A stretch of DNA of 64,000 nt. Origin: Xiphophorus maculatus. Lineage: Eukaryota; Chordata; Actinopteri; Cyprinodontiformes; Poeciliidae. The DNA is taken from the NCBI RefSeq assembly GCF_002775205.1, contig NC_036451.1, positions 18,980,351 to 19,044,350 on the forward strand, written 5' to 3'. The notes below the pieces were generated by a model. It saw only the letters and a list, made by a program, of their open reading frames with translations, was not told where the DNA came from and did no database searches. A program made the translations under genes and the position numbers. Of the stretch, positions 25,601 through 35,837 are shown piece after piece (position 1 is the first letter of the stretch; each line of letters starts with the position of its first letter).

Positions 25601-28600
25601 CCAAAATGTCTTAAGCATTAGTTAGTGGATTTCCTTCTTAAGTTTGTAGGACACTTGAGTGTTAACCCTAACACACACTGACTTAAAGTCCTTGTGGGCC
25701 AGTGTCCCGTGTGGTTTAGATGTTTTGCTGCTTGAACACACCTGATTTGCATGAGTGGGTCATTAGTAGGGTCATGCAGAACACTGGAGGAGGAAAGAAT
25801 TGATTGGTTGTAATCAGGTGTGTGTGGACCTACAACATGCAGGATTAGAACTGCCAATCCACGCCTGGACTAGCAGGTTGTTAGTTGGATCTTTTTAAGT
25901 CCAGTCTGAATACTGTGTCATTACTATGAACTGCTGTACTTTCACTAAGAAGTTCTATTTGTGCTTCTGTAGTTCTCAGGTAATAGTGAGCTGCACGATT
26001 AAATCTCAAATTGTAACTTCTTCCGATTTATTTTCCTGATGTTTAATTGTAATAATTTTGATACAAAGCTCTAAATTAAATGTTTTAAATTAAAAAAAGT
26101 TGCATTATTTGCATTTGTCTTGAATTGAGTTCACTTCTTCCTGTTACACCCCAGTACTCAGTTGCTACTAGCTGTACTGAGAAGTGACCCAATTATTAAA
26201 TAGTGTTTGCCTATGTGTAATTTAATCTCTGAGGTCTGTGAGAACATTTCTGAACAAATGGCATCATTAAGGCTTAAGAAACAGCAGGCAGTTCAGTGAT
26301 GAAGATGGTGAGATACTTTATGAGGGGTAAGATTATAATACAGTATCCCAAACTTGAGGAATGGAGAGAATATTGCCTGACTGGAACCTAGAAAGACGAG
26401 TGCATTTACCACACCTGCAAAAAAAAAAAAAAAATAGTACTGGACTAAATCCTGAACACATTGTTCCTAGAGCAGCATCATGCTGTGGGATCTGTCTTTC
26501 TAACAGGGACATCAAAGCTGCTTTGGTTTGTGAAAATGAACAGAGCTAAATACAGAACCATCCCTGAAGAAAGCTTGTCACAGGTGACAAAAGACTGAAG
26601 TCCAGGGCAGAAACACTGCAGCTAGGAGGAAAAGTTTAAACATCCACATAGAGCCTCAAATGGGTGAACAGTTTCATGTTAAAATAGCCTAGTCTAAGTA
26701 AAGATCTAAACTAAGTTGAGAACATGTGGAAAGGTGAGCAAATTGATCTTCAGATACTTTCACTTGGAAATAAATACGTGTTTAGTACATGTAGATTTTT
26801 GGATTTTTATTTAGCAATGTTTAAAGCCTTTTTTCCCCTTGTGATTTACAATGATGCGTTTCTTTTTGATTATCTTAAGATTTCTATGCAACACTGAAGT
26901 TTATGTTTGCAGGATAACAAAGTTGTGGAAAAGTGCTACAAATGCTTTTGGAAGGCGCTGACTTCTCCAACTGTTTGCATTAACTATTTGTAGCATATTT
27001 AGTTTATGCTCAGTTTGTGGACAGAGCTAAACATGATGAGGTCTTCAAGCCACCGTATTGAAAAGTTTTGTTGTTTTACACGAGCGAAGCTGCTGTTTGG
27101 CAACACAGCTGCCACCGTCCCCCTGTAGGTGTTGTGTTGAAGTGGCCTCAGAAACCTGTGCGTTGGGACGCCGTTGTGCTTTTTACATCGGATGTTCGAG
27201 TGTGAACCCCGTCTAGCCAACACTTTCTGTTTCTTCTCTGAACCTCCGTCGTTCTCTTTAGTAACACGAACGATGGGGCTGTGTGGGTTTTGGTGCGAAT
27301 GATGATGAGATGTCTGTTTGTGTGAACCCCCCACCCTTGCCTCACCTCCGCCTACGCTGCACCACATGATGGCCTGGGTGGGCCTCCCCCCTGCGAGTGA
27401 CCCAGTTGTGAGGCGCAGTGCTTGCGAGGCCTCTTAGCCCCGTGTCTGAGCCCAGATTAATGACTGATGATCCTGTGGTCTCTTTCCACACTCCTACCAT
27501 CCTCCCTTTCTTTTTTACCTTGCCAAACTATCCATTTTCCTCTTTATCTGCTTTTATAGCTTGAACAACATTGCTTTGAATCCAAAAACTTTACGCATCC
27601 ACTCGGTTCCTGTAAACCCTTCCCCCGCTTATGTTTCAAAAACTCACAAACATTTGTTTCTCTTCTGGGCCCTAGTTGTCCCTTTTCCTACCCACAAACC
27701 TTTGTGGTTGAATATAAGCACGTGTAGGTTAGTTTGATGTTAATCTTCATCGATTCCCCACCTTTAGCAATAAACCTTTTTTTTTTTTTTTCATATGTGT
27801 GTGCAGAGGCCTTTACACGGTCATAACCTGAATCACATTAAACCCGTATTAGTTAAGGATTTTACCCTATAAATCTCTTTCTTTCCTGAGAATACAATTA
27901 CCCGGCAGTGCCTGTCATTGTGCGGCTCTGTGCTCCCGTCTAGAGCAGCAGGATTCGCAGGACATTGTTCCCGGTGAAAGAACAACTCAAAGCTTATTGT
28001 TAAATGAAGCCATCTCCATCATGTTTCCCCCCGAATTAACCGTGATCATTTTAAATCCCCCGTTTCCTTCACACTCCCTTGGCCGTATCAAGCTTTGTTT
28101 AAGTCATTTAGATTACCGTCCCCTGTCCCCCTGAACACCCCTTATCTCTCCACCCATTTCATATATCATCAGGACCTTAATTTTTTTTTCTCCCCTCTCA
28201 ATCCTCATCCTTGCCGCTTTACCACCCCCTACCCACCACAGTTTCTCCCCGTCTCTCTCCCTCTCTTTCCGTCTCTCTCGCTGACTGGATCCCAGCCCCC
28301 ATCTCTCTCTCTCTCGCTCGCTCTCTGTATTTCTCTCTCCCTCCACTCGTTCCCTCTCCTCAGCCCAGCTGCCTGTGGAGTTGGATGCGGTCCAGGAACA
28401 GGCAGATGGCTCTGTAATTAGAAGTGCATCTCTCCATTCCCTTTCCACTTCTCCTTGTTAAATCAAATTACAGAAAAAATCCCTTTTCTGGATTAGCATT
28501 CTTTGCAGCATAGCCTTCATTCTCTTCCCTTTTCCTGTATCTGCCATGTAGTACAGAGGAAGAGGAGTGAGTGAGTGAGTGGCACATGAGGGTGAATGGA

Positions 28601-31600
28601 AAGCAGGGACTTCCTGTGTCCATCCTCAGTCTTTATTGCCACTTTAGTTTCGCCAACATTTAGAAAGGATGTTCATGCACAGGATTTCAGCTTTGTTTTT
28701 AAGTGCATTGCTTTTTGGTTTGTGCATGAATGGGTGTGTTGGCTCACTAAATGCATGGTATGTGCGCGAGCTGATACTGAGCATGTTACAGGGAGGGGCT
28801 GCGGGCCTGGCAGTGCGATGTCACTGGGGTCCTAGGAACTAGAGGAAATGCTCACTGTGCACTGGGATTCAAGCCGTCGCTGTACCCAGCATGCCATGGC
28901 CACTGTGGTCTCCTCTACAGGCGAGGAGCTGGCCTCGCTTCCTCCTCCACCTCCAGCAGACTCCCTCATGCCATCTTGTGGCCGTTTGGGGCCACTATAA
29001 TCCAATAGTTGTCCATGGGTAACTAAAATAATTTAGTCAGCAGGAAATTTGTTTTTTCCTTGTATTCCAGGTCTTTAAAACTCTTCAGTATGTGGGCTTA
29101 CCACTAATCTGTCATCAAGCAAATATATTAAATCATGTAACACTGATATTACCTATAATAATGTTTCTACAACCTTTATTGGTTATTTTTAGCAATTAAT
29201 CAGAAACATAAACTCAATATTGTAACTTTTTTCGATTATGCTCTTTATAGATCAACTCTGAATTTCTAACAATGTGATGTTTGTTGGGTAATTAGCTTAG
29301 GTATCCGTTTTGCAGTTGGTTGCTTAACAGTGTTGCTCAATCTTGCTCATCACAGATGAGGTTGGCCATATTCTGCACCTATGAAGTTTCAAAAATGAAG
29401 ACAGGATTTTAGAACCAGAGGAGGCAGGGAAGAGAGCCATCCAAGTGTCTGTTATCATCCAAGGAGAAATTGATATGGTCAACAGCATGATTTTAGTTGA
29501 AGCATAATGTTTATGATTTTTTTTACATTTCTACTTTGGCAGACTATTTTCATCCAAATCGGTGTGTTTTTCAAGTCCCGTTCCGCAGTTCCTGTGTGTG
29601 GCAACAAGTTGGGGTCCAGTCATTGGCCGGCTCTGTCTGCGCTTTGATTTCAAAATAAAGCTGGTGGATGCGGTGTCTGCTTACCCCCTAATAAAACGGG
29701 TTATAAAAGTTTTCAGCGGCTATAGTAGTCTTAAGGATCAGAAAGCAGCACAAGTGTTATGCATGAAAAGCTGATGAGCCAAGAAAAATAAGGAAATAAA
29801 GCTCCTGAATACTGTCTAAATTTAGAAAAATTGTCCTAGATCTTCCCACTTATTGTCTGACCAGATTAAAGTTCTGTCTGTGATAAATGTGGAGACACAA
29901 TGCTGATGCCCAAATTAATTCAACTTCACCCATTCTAATGACATTGGGTAGATGATGTGGTTAATACGATTTAAAAAATTTAAGCAAGACAAATTCCTAA
30001 TACTTAATGAAAGCTAGTTGTTTTTTTTAATAAAAAGGTGCAATAGAAATAGATTTATTTCTCTGAAGTCCCACTGTTGTCTGATTTTATTTCCAGTTAT
30101 CTTAATTGATTTATTGTGAATATTTTTTGTCATTTGAACATGCAGAAATAATATGCATAATTGTAATGATGGACAACTAAGCTTTTGATACTAATTGAAT
30201 ATTAGTAATTATAATTATTATTATAGATAAAACCCATCTTTGGTGTTTGGCACATTAAAAGTTCAGTTCTGAGTTCAGCGACCTGGTCTGTCCCGACGAC
30301 ATCAGAGCGACCTGCTGAATAATGTGCATGAAGCAGCAATCCACCTGGGTTTTGGTGCGTTTTTGCTGTAATTCTACCTGCTGGCTGGTCGCACCGACCC
30401 TCTCTAATCGCAACACGACACCCTTGAGCCTGGAAACCAGCTCACCCCTACATGAGTTGTAATAGCAGTAGGTTGAGTTTAGCCTCTCTTACCATCTTGG
30501 TTCTTTCAACAACAATAAAAAGCAAAACAATCGGGCCTTTAAAAACTGCCTTTAAGTGCTTTGTGAAAGATGTTTTAGTTTCCTCTGTTTATAAGCTTGT
30601 TTGGTGCAGCTGCAAATGTTTCCCAACAGCTAAATTTGTCTTTCTTGTGAGGAAAATGTGTAGCCTCTGTCTGGCTGCCAGCTGGCTAGCAGTGTGCAGC
30701 ATCAGATCTAAATAGGTATAGCGCTGAGTTACTGTGCTTTATGGATGAAACTCTGGCACACTTCAAAAGCACTCAAAACAAGTAACTGGAAATATTAGCA
30801 GTTTTAATATTGTAACATTTGAATTCTTTTAAAAAAGAAAACTTGCACGCTTGTTTGTTTAGGTTTATGCTTCTACATCCGGAGATGAGTTTGCCAGGGA
30901 CAATGGAGGGTATCCTGGTGCTAAACCCGGCGCTGTCTATCCTGGCACTTTCTACATGCAAGGTAATGTTTCAAGATACAACGTCTTGTGTAATGGTGAC
31001 TTCTGTTCATTTTTAATATAAATTTTCAAATATTATTTCCCATCCCTCAGAAGACCCCTGGTCATCTTCTGGCTATTCTGGGATGTTGGGTAACTCTCCT
31101 CACATTGGACAGCCAGGCTCCTTCCCAGCTATCAACCCACAGGACAGAATGGTGGGTTTGTGCTTCATCATTCCTCAAGCTTTCAAATTTCACCTATTGT
31201 CACTTAAAAAGAAATTTGATCATACTTTATTTTAAAGTCTAATATTTACATTTGCAATATTTTTTGTTTTCTTTAAAAGCAACCTTTATAATGCGTTGTA
31301 TTATTCAGTTATTCATCTTGTACTTCACTGTACTTTTTTGAAGCTTCACTCTCTGTCTCTGATCCAGCAGAACTATTCTCTGCCTGGCAGCGAAGTCAAC
31401 GGCTTCCACTCTGCCCCCACCACCTACAACCACACATCCACCATCAATGGAGAAGGCATCATGGGTAAGCACCCAAGTTTCTGGACAGCATCTTCAGCTG
31501 ATCTGTTGAAAGGCTACAACTGTTAGTTTGTTCTTATTTATTCATCTATTTATTTTCTCTGCAGCCAACCGAGGCACAACAGCAAGCAGTTCAGGAGATG

Positions 31601-34600
31601 AGATTGGAAAAGCTCTTGCTTCTGTAAGTTTCTTATTTCTTTTTGTTCTGTTTTTAATAAGTTCACACTGACTAGATATTTAGATATTTCAAATTCTGAT
31701 TTATATCGACTATACCTTTCAGATTTACCCATCGGACCACAACAGTAATAATTTCTCTTCGGCTCCTTCCACTCCTGGCTCTCCCCAGGCCATCCCAGGT
31801 AAACCTCAACCATCATTTACAATAGATATGACCAGAAAAAATGTGTCTGCAGCTCCATCTGGTGTTTATATTAAAGAACTGGCTCTTAACATGATTGAAC
31901 ATTATCTCTGCAGGAGCTCAGTCTCAGTGGCAAAGACCAACCACACCCAACTATGAAGGGCAACCACACACACTGGTAAGTTGACATCTTTCTCTACTTC
32001 ACCAAATGTTATTTTAAAGCATTAAAGGGTCATGAGGTTGTGGTATCATATTCTGTTTGAGGGTTTTAGGTAGATTATATCCTACATGCATTATATGCAA
32101 GACTTAATGCTTTTGGCATCAGGAAGCCACAGAAAAATGCACTTTAGGTTTTGGTTTAAAACTGGACTCGGGCTTCTTATAATAGGTCTGGTCTTAGTGT
32201 TAAACAGTTTACATTATAAACTAAACACTTTGCTTTCGATACTACCTATTTAGTCTAAGATAAAGCCGGTTCTCATGCGACAGGTATCGCAGATCCTAAC
32301 TGGAAGACAGCTTCGGCCTTGTTTTGTTTCCTGATTTGTGACACTTGAGTGAAATTATTACTTCTGTAAAAACTTTTTCAACTTAGTTTATTTTTAAGCA
32401 TGTTAGAAAAGCTTTTTGGAAAAGAAAATGAGCGGAAAATTATGAAGATTTGAAATGTATCATGCTGAAACAACCTCCTGCTGAAGAAATGGTTAAATTT
32501 TATTTGGCTGGAAAACAGCAACAGTGCTAAGAAACTGAACAATTGAAGTGAACAACATGTTTAGTAAAATGCTATTTAATTAACTTTATTCAGTTTGTAC
32601 ATAAAAAAAATAATTAAATTGAGGATGTTAGAGTTATCTATAATAAACTATGGTAATTCTTTTTGATCAAAATCTGAACCTATTTTTTATATTGTATGTT
32701 TTTTTGTTTTTTTTTAATGACAAATGTAATTTTGTAGTTATATGAGAAAACTATGAATGTGCTTGTGAAGGTTGTAACTTTTCTTAGATCATGTTCTTAT
32801 AGTTCTGTTATGCTAATGGTCACATTTCATGAACTTGTGCAGCAGAATAAAATGGAGGACCGCTTGGAAGAGGCCATCCATGTGCTGCGTAGTCATGCTG
32901 TGGGCCAGAGCCCAGCGTTAGAAGGCGCTCACTCTGACATGCACAGCCTGCTGTCCTCAGTGCACAATGGGGGCCTTGGAGGCCTCTCCCCAGCTTTCCC
33001 CAATGCCAGCCTTGCTCTCAGCAACAGACATCCTGCTTTGGTGAGTCATTTTTCCTCTATTTGTTCTGTCTTTTATGTTTTCAGCTGCTAAAAGGATTAC
33101 ATCGACCAAAATATCTCTGCTAGAAATGAGTGTACTCTCATAGAGGACGAGTAAAAGTTCAGTAGCTTAGATGCTTCTGAGACGACAATGTTCCTTTTAA
33201 GATTTACTAATGGTTCAGTTTTTAAACGGTCTCATTGCAACAATTTACATATAAATAATAAAAAATACTTTATACTAAGCAATAAATTATGTATTCAATT
33301 TAATTAGCTTTGCATTCTATTGTGTTAAAAAATGTGCATCATTGTTTTGAATATCATTTGAAGAGGAAAGAAAAGAGTTTAGCACGTCGTCTTTGTTGCC
33401 ATCTGCTGGCCAAAGATTATATTGTAAGAAGCAATATAATTGTCTTACAATATAACTTGTTCAATTAAATTTAAATGTATGATTTACTCCCCCATAAAAC
33501 TTACCAAAGCACTCCAGCTAATTTTTAATAGATTGACATTAGTATGCTCCACTTTGATCAGCAGGGAGGGAAACATGAGGAGCCCACAGGACTTCCTCCC
33601 AGCAGCACCCTCCTGCATGGCCATCACGCCACCGGACCCACGCCATCCGTTGGCCAACCAGAAGGCTTCACTAGTGAGATAAACTGTTAATTTTTTTTTT
33701 ACATAAAACTCTGAAAAACTGTCATTACAGGTGTTCTTTTCTTTTGGAACCAAGCTTCTCGACTACGGTTAGTAAGTATTTGTATGCTTGTCTTTAGGTC
33801 TCCCTGGAGGTCTGGCCCGGTCAGCTCACTCTTCCAGCAGCTCAGACATCAAAAGAGAAGACAAAGAGGATGATGAAAACTCATCTATTGCAGACAAGTC
33901 GGACGAGGAAAAGAAGGACTCCAAGGCAGCACGTAATCGAACAAGGTAACTTTGAATTTGGCTTCTTTAGAACATTTAGTTAGCATTGTTTATTATTCTC
34001 TTGCAATGCACATGTATTATGGAACAATAGAAGAAAGTTTCCCATCAACTAAGTATGATAGCACAGAGAAAGTGATGGGATAGTTCTAAGTTTCTGTTGC
34101 AACTCCAAATTGAAGTTATCTAAGGGTTAATTAACCCTTCTTGTGTTTCCCGCTGATTGTTCAGGCTATGCTAGGTGTTTTAACATTGTCAACCTCCCCT
34201 CCCTTCATGTCACGTTTTCAGAAAGGAGGCGTTGACCCTCCAGATGCTCTCTGGCCTATCAGACCAGAAAGATGAGTAAGTTTCTCCAACAGAGGATCAA
34301 CTTTTAGTGTTTTGGGTTCTTAGAAAACAACTCTCCCAAGAAATGTTATTTCACTTGCTGTTTAAAATTATAAAAGCACTTTCCACATTTTTTTCACAGA
34401 AATGATATAATTGGTAGAAAAAAAACATTAAAAAAACATGTGGATAAGTAAATTATACATCACAAAAACATATCGTTAACATGGATTTTATGCAACTATA
34501 ACCAGTGCACACATACCACAAAATATGAACCGCTGTGAATTTATCAAAGTGGTCCTCCTAACCTGGAAATGATGCTTCTCGGATGGCTCCTTTACTTACA

Positions 34601-35837
34601 ATGTTTTTAAAAAAACTTTTTTGTGACGCAACCAAATGATTAAATTTTAATCTAAGAAAATCTATGAATTCTATGAATTCATAAGAAAATTAGATGAAAA
34701 TCAATGAATGTGTCTGATAGGAAACTGTTAATGGACTTCTCAATTATTATTGGAAAAGCAATCAAACTATTATTAAAATTGCCTGTTCTACATGTTTCCA
34801 ATGGTGTTTTGACTATCCTTGATGTTCAAGCAGGGAAAGGACCAGGACCTGCTCTACTCTAAAAGGACTTAAAAATTCTTCTTGTATAGTTTTAGAGTAT
34901 TTTTCTACATTTTAATAGGCTGAAGCACACGCTGAAGGGAACTTATGTTTGGCCCATCCTCTTCACCTTCAATTTTAACTTGCATGACCAAGAGCTTCTT
35001 GCCACAGCTTAATTGTTCACAAAATATTGTATTGGGAGGGAACTTGCTAGTTGTATACTGGCTCACTCAATCTAAAGCACATAATATTTGCCATTTATAT
35101 TTATATAATTACTTTCACAGGCATGCCTGACTGCAATGTAGGGCATTTTCCAAAGGTTAGCAAAGGATAAAGTTATTTTATGTTTAGCAAATCTATTAAT
35201 GTTTCAAATCATGTCTGTAACTAGTTGAACTTGCCAGTTACAATCAAATAGTCTTTTAGATAACAGCAGATGGTAAAAATAAGATTTTAGCAGAATATTT
35301 CTGTGTGTGACACTTTTGTGTGGTACATCAACAAGCATCAACGCGCTGTTTGTATTTTTTTAGCAGTCAGGACAATGAGGACGACGAGGACGTTCCCCCT
35401 GAGGTGAAGATGGAGCGGGAGAGGGAACGGCGAGTGGCCAACAACGCCCGGGAGCGTCTCAGAGTGCGGGACATCAACGAGGCTTTCAAGGAGCTCGGGA
35501 GGATGTGCCAGCTGCACCTCAGCCATGACAAACCTCAGACCAAACTCCTCATTCTCCATCAAGCGGTCAACGTCATCCTCAATTTAGAACAACAAGTCAG
35601 AGGTGAGTTCTTAGAAGCGACGTGTTCATGAGCCGCCGGTGACCTGTTTAGTTCTTCATTGCGAGGCGCATTTCTGCTTTCCCTTGGTCAGAGCGCAACC
35701 TTAATCCCAAGGCGGCGTGTTTAAAAAGGCGTGAGGAGGAGAAGGTTTCCGGGGTGGTGGGGGAGGCACCCATGCAGCTCCCAGGAGGCCACCCAAGCAT
35801 GGGAGGAGATGGACACAATCCAGTTGGCCACATGTAA
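8418..35837 (+). CDS. tcf3: Transcription factor 3 / E2A (class I bHLH E-protein, E12-type)
   Basis: Coding exons: 8418-8492, 12516-12588, 19706-19782, 22344-22416, 22852-22892, 23113-23245, 24491-24537, 30863-30962, 31051-31151, 31371-31464, 31565-31623, 31723-31798, 31914-31975, 32843-33040, 33565-33673, 33798-33945, 34222-34275, 35364-35602, 35692-35837; all phases join, giving about 634 residues (human TCF3 is 654). E-proteins bind E-box DNA as homodimers or as partners of tissue-specific bHLH factors in the nucleus. Seen: AD1 with the ELSDLLDFS motif (residues 16-24), the [14 protein letters not shown] stretch, the AD2 loop-helix with GKALAS (about 282-310), AD3 with [17 protein letters not shown] (342-358), bHLH (529-584) with [11 protein letters not shown], and a C-terminus ending in GHM. 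I chose TCF3 over TCF4/TCF12 because of [14 protein letters not shown] and KVSGVVGE, and because uqcr11 and mbd3 follow. The start ATG lies 23 bases into the second exon and matches the family N-terminus. Oddities: only an E12-type bHLH exon, an extra 54-base exon, and several NAGNAG acceptors. Confidence 0.95.
9840..9915 (+). repeat. Dispersed repeat family, copy B
   Basis: The core GACTGGCAGTGCACAGCAAC followed by AGGTGGGGTAGGG is almost identical to copy C near 11300-11405. Confidence 0.55.
11300..11405 (+). repeat. Dispersed repeat family, copy C
   Basis: Starts with AATTTGTTTTTCTTGTAAGC and contains the core GACTGGCAGTGCACAGCAAC. A matching start without a clear core occurs near 16085-16130. 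Confidence 0.55.
14100..14720. promoter_or_regulatory. Candidate regulatory block in tcf3 intron 3
   Basis: TAAT-core words such as GGCAATTACTC, GAGTTAATTCC and GCTAATTGCATTAGG cluster in non-repetitive DNA. This is weak evidence taken alone. Confidence 0.25.
18141..18160. repeat. Poly-C tract (20 C)
   Basis: Uninterrupted C20, followed by a short C-rich stretch. Confidence 0.9.
19165..19265. promoter_or_regulatory. Candidate conserved enhancer with consensus octamer
   Basis: Contains TTTAATTAGG, ATGAATATTCAT (palindrome), CATTAATATGCACAA (19212-19226), the POU octamer ATGCAAAT (19229-19236) and CATGCAATTAAG in under 100 bases. It lies in tcf3 intron 3, about 450 bases before an exon. Enhancer function is inferred. 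Confidence 0.45.
19783..22343 (+). other. tcf3 intron 4
   Basis: Contains a DNA-transposon relic (20907-21465). The rest is AT-rich without a gene signal. Confidence 0.5.
20907..21465 (-). mobile_element. DNA transposon relic with ACCGTAAT terminal repeats
   Basis: Terminal inverted repeats of about 18 bases: ACCGTAATCTCCGGAGTA at 20907 and, reversed, ACCGTAATTTCTGGACTA ending at 21465. On the - strand, 21447-21157 reads as the end of a transposase-like protein: an [19 protein letters not shown] stretch followed by an acidic tail. This pattern fits the C-terminal part of pogo/Tigger-type DDE elements found widely in fish. Most of the transposase is missing, so it is non-autonomous. The class assignment is from memory and tentative. 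Confidence 0.55.
22588..22614. repeat. (TG)n microsatellite
   Basis: About 13 TG units in tcf3 intron 5. Confidence 0.9.
23246..24490 (+). other. tcf3 intron 7
   Basis: AT-rich, with A- and T-rich tracts near 23251-23325. No gene signal or clear repeat seen. Confidence 0.4.
25690..25875. repeat. Palindromic MITE-like element, copy 1
   Basis: Carries GAACACACCTGATTTGCATGA and, further on, GATTGGTTGTAATCAGGTGTG, which are partial inverted copies. The layout is shared with elements at 44573-44776 and 53208-53390. Confidence 0.4.
26140..26960 (+). mobile_element. Decayed Tc1-like transposon
   Basis: It follows the typical fish Tc1-like layout: TGTGTAATTTAATCTC leader, a GAACAAATGGCATCATTAAG start region, a decayed transposase part (SIMLW near 26478, then [11 protein letters not shown] near 26543-26575), and a right end near 26917-26960 (AAAGTTGTGGAAAAGTGC, ending GGCGCTG). 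Frameshifts, gaps and an A-rich insert make it non-functional. Confidence 0.6.
28240..28365. repeat. CT-rich low-complexity tract
   Basis: Runs of TCTC, CTCG and CCCT units. The open frames here on both strands (28095-28448) are a by-product of this composition. Confidence 0.8.
30610..30725 (+). repeat. Dispersed repeat family, copy D
   Basis: Contains AAATTTGTCTTTCTTGTGAGG, then GCTGGCTAGCAGTGTGCAGC. It lies just upstream of tcf3 exon 30863-30962. Confidence 0.5.
31976..32842 (+). other. tcf3 intron before the AD3 exon
   Basis: AT-rich; no gene signal or repeat recognised. Confidence 0.4.
33041..33564 (+). other. tcf3 intron 33041-33564
   Basis: AT-rich; no gene signal. A short CATCTGCTGGCCA stretch near 33398 resembles a common interspersed repeat end, but it is too short to name. 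Confidence 0.35.
34222..34275 (+). CDS. tcf3: tcf3 extra 54-base exon, probable cassette
   Basis: The exon is flanked by TTTTCAG and GTAAGT and keeps frame with both neighbours. It adds 18 codons ([22 protein letters not shown]) just before the acidic lead of the bHLH exon. Skipping it joins exon 16 to the bHLH exon also in frame, giving [12 protein letters not shown], which is closer to the mammalian spacing. No equivalent is present in the mammalian TCF3, TCF4 or TCF12 sequences known to me. A real alternative exon is the simplest reading; constitutive use in fish is possible. Confidence 0.7.
   Translation, partial: KGGVDPPDALWPIRPER
34276..35363 (+). other. tcf3 intron before the bHLH exon; no E47 exon
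   Basis: AT-rich throughout. In mammals this interval holds a second, mutually exclusive bHLH exon (E12 or E47). No reading of NNARERVRVRD or similar was found in any frame here or in 35603-35691. Confidence 0.6.
35364..35602 (+). CDS. tcf3: tcf3 exon encoding the E12-type bHLH domain
   Basis: This exon carries an acidic lead ([11 protein letters not shown]), then the basic region and both helices. The wording [15 protein letters not shown] and LLILHQAV is that of the E12 form; the E47 form has NEAFRELGRMCQMHL and LLILQQAV in mammals. DNA-contacting Asn, Glu and Arg residues of the basic region are intact. The acceptor is a tandem site (35361-35366, TAGCAG), so one Ser codon can be included or skipped without a frame change. 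It ends after the first base of a Glu codon that is completed in the last exon. Confidence 0.95.

Larger units (their letters stand above)
24538..30862 (+). other. tcf3 intron 8 with mobile elements and complex blocks
   Basis: A 6.3 kb intron. It contains a palindromic element (about 25620-25880), a Tc1-like relic (about 26140-26960), a CT-rich stretch (28240-28365), and higher-complexity DNA at about 27000-27480 and 28370-28990. In TCF4 and TCF12 the equivalent intron holds an alternative first exon beginning MYCAY; I looked for it here and did not find it. Confidence 0.45.

Noticed and set aside
28095-28448. Open frames of 108 and 111 residues on both strands
   Set aside because: The region is CT-rich low-complexity DNA, and the peptides are Ser/Leu/Pro or Arg/Glu repeats without a motif.
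24538-30862. Alternative MYCAY-type first exon as in TCF4 and TCF12
   Set aside because: No ATG-TAC-TGT-like start joined to a donor of the right phase was seen in this intron.
8418-35837. Naming the E-protein tcf4 or tcf12
   Set aside because: [14 protein letters not shown] with VILNLEQQ, the KVSGVVGE tail and the uqcr11-mbd3 neighbours fit tcf3. TCF4 has GRMVQLHL, and TCF4 and TCF12 have RRMANN with VILSLEQQ.
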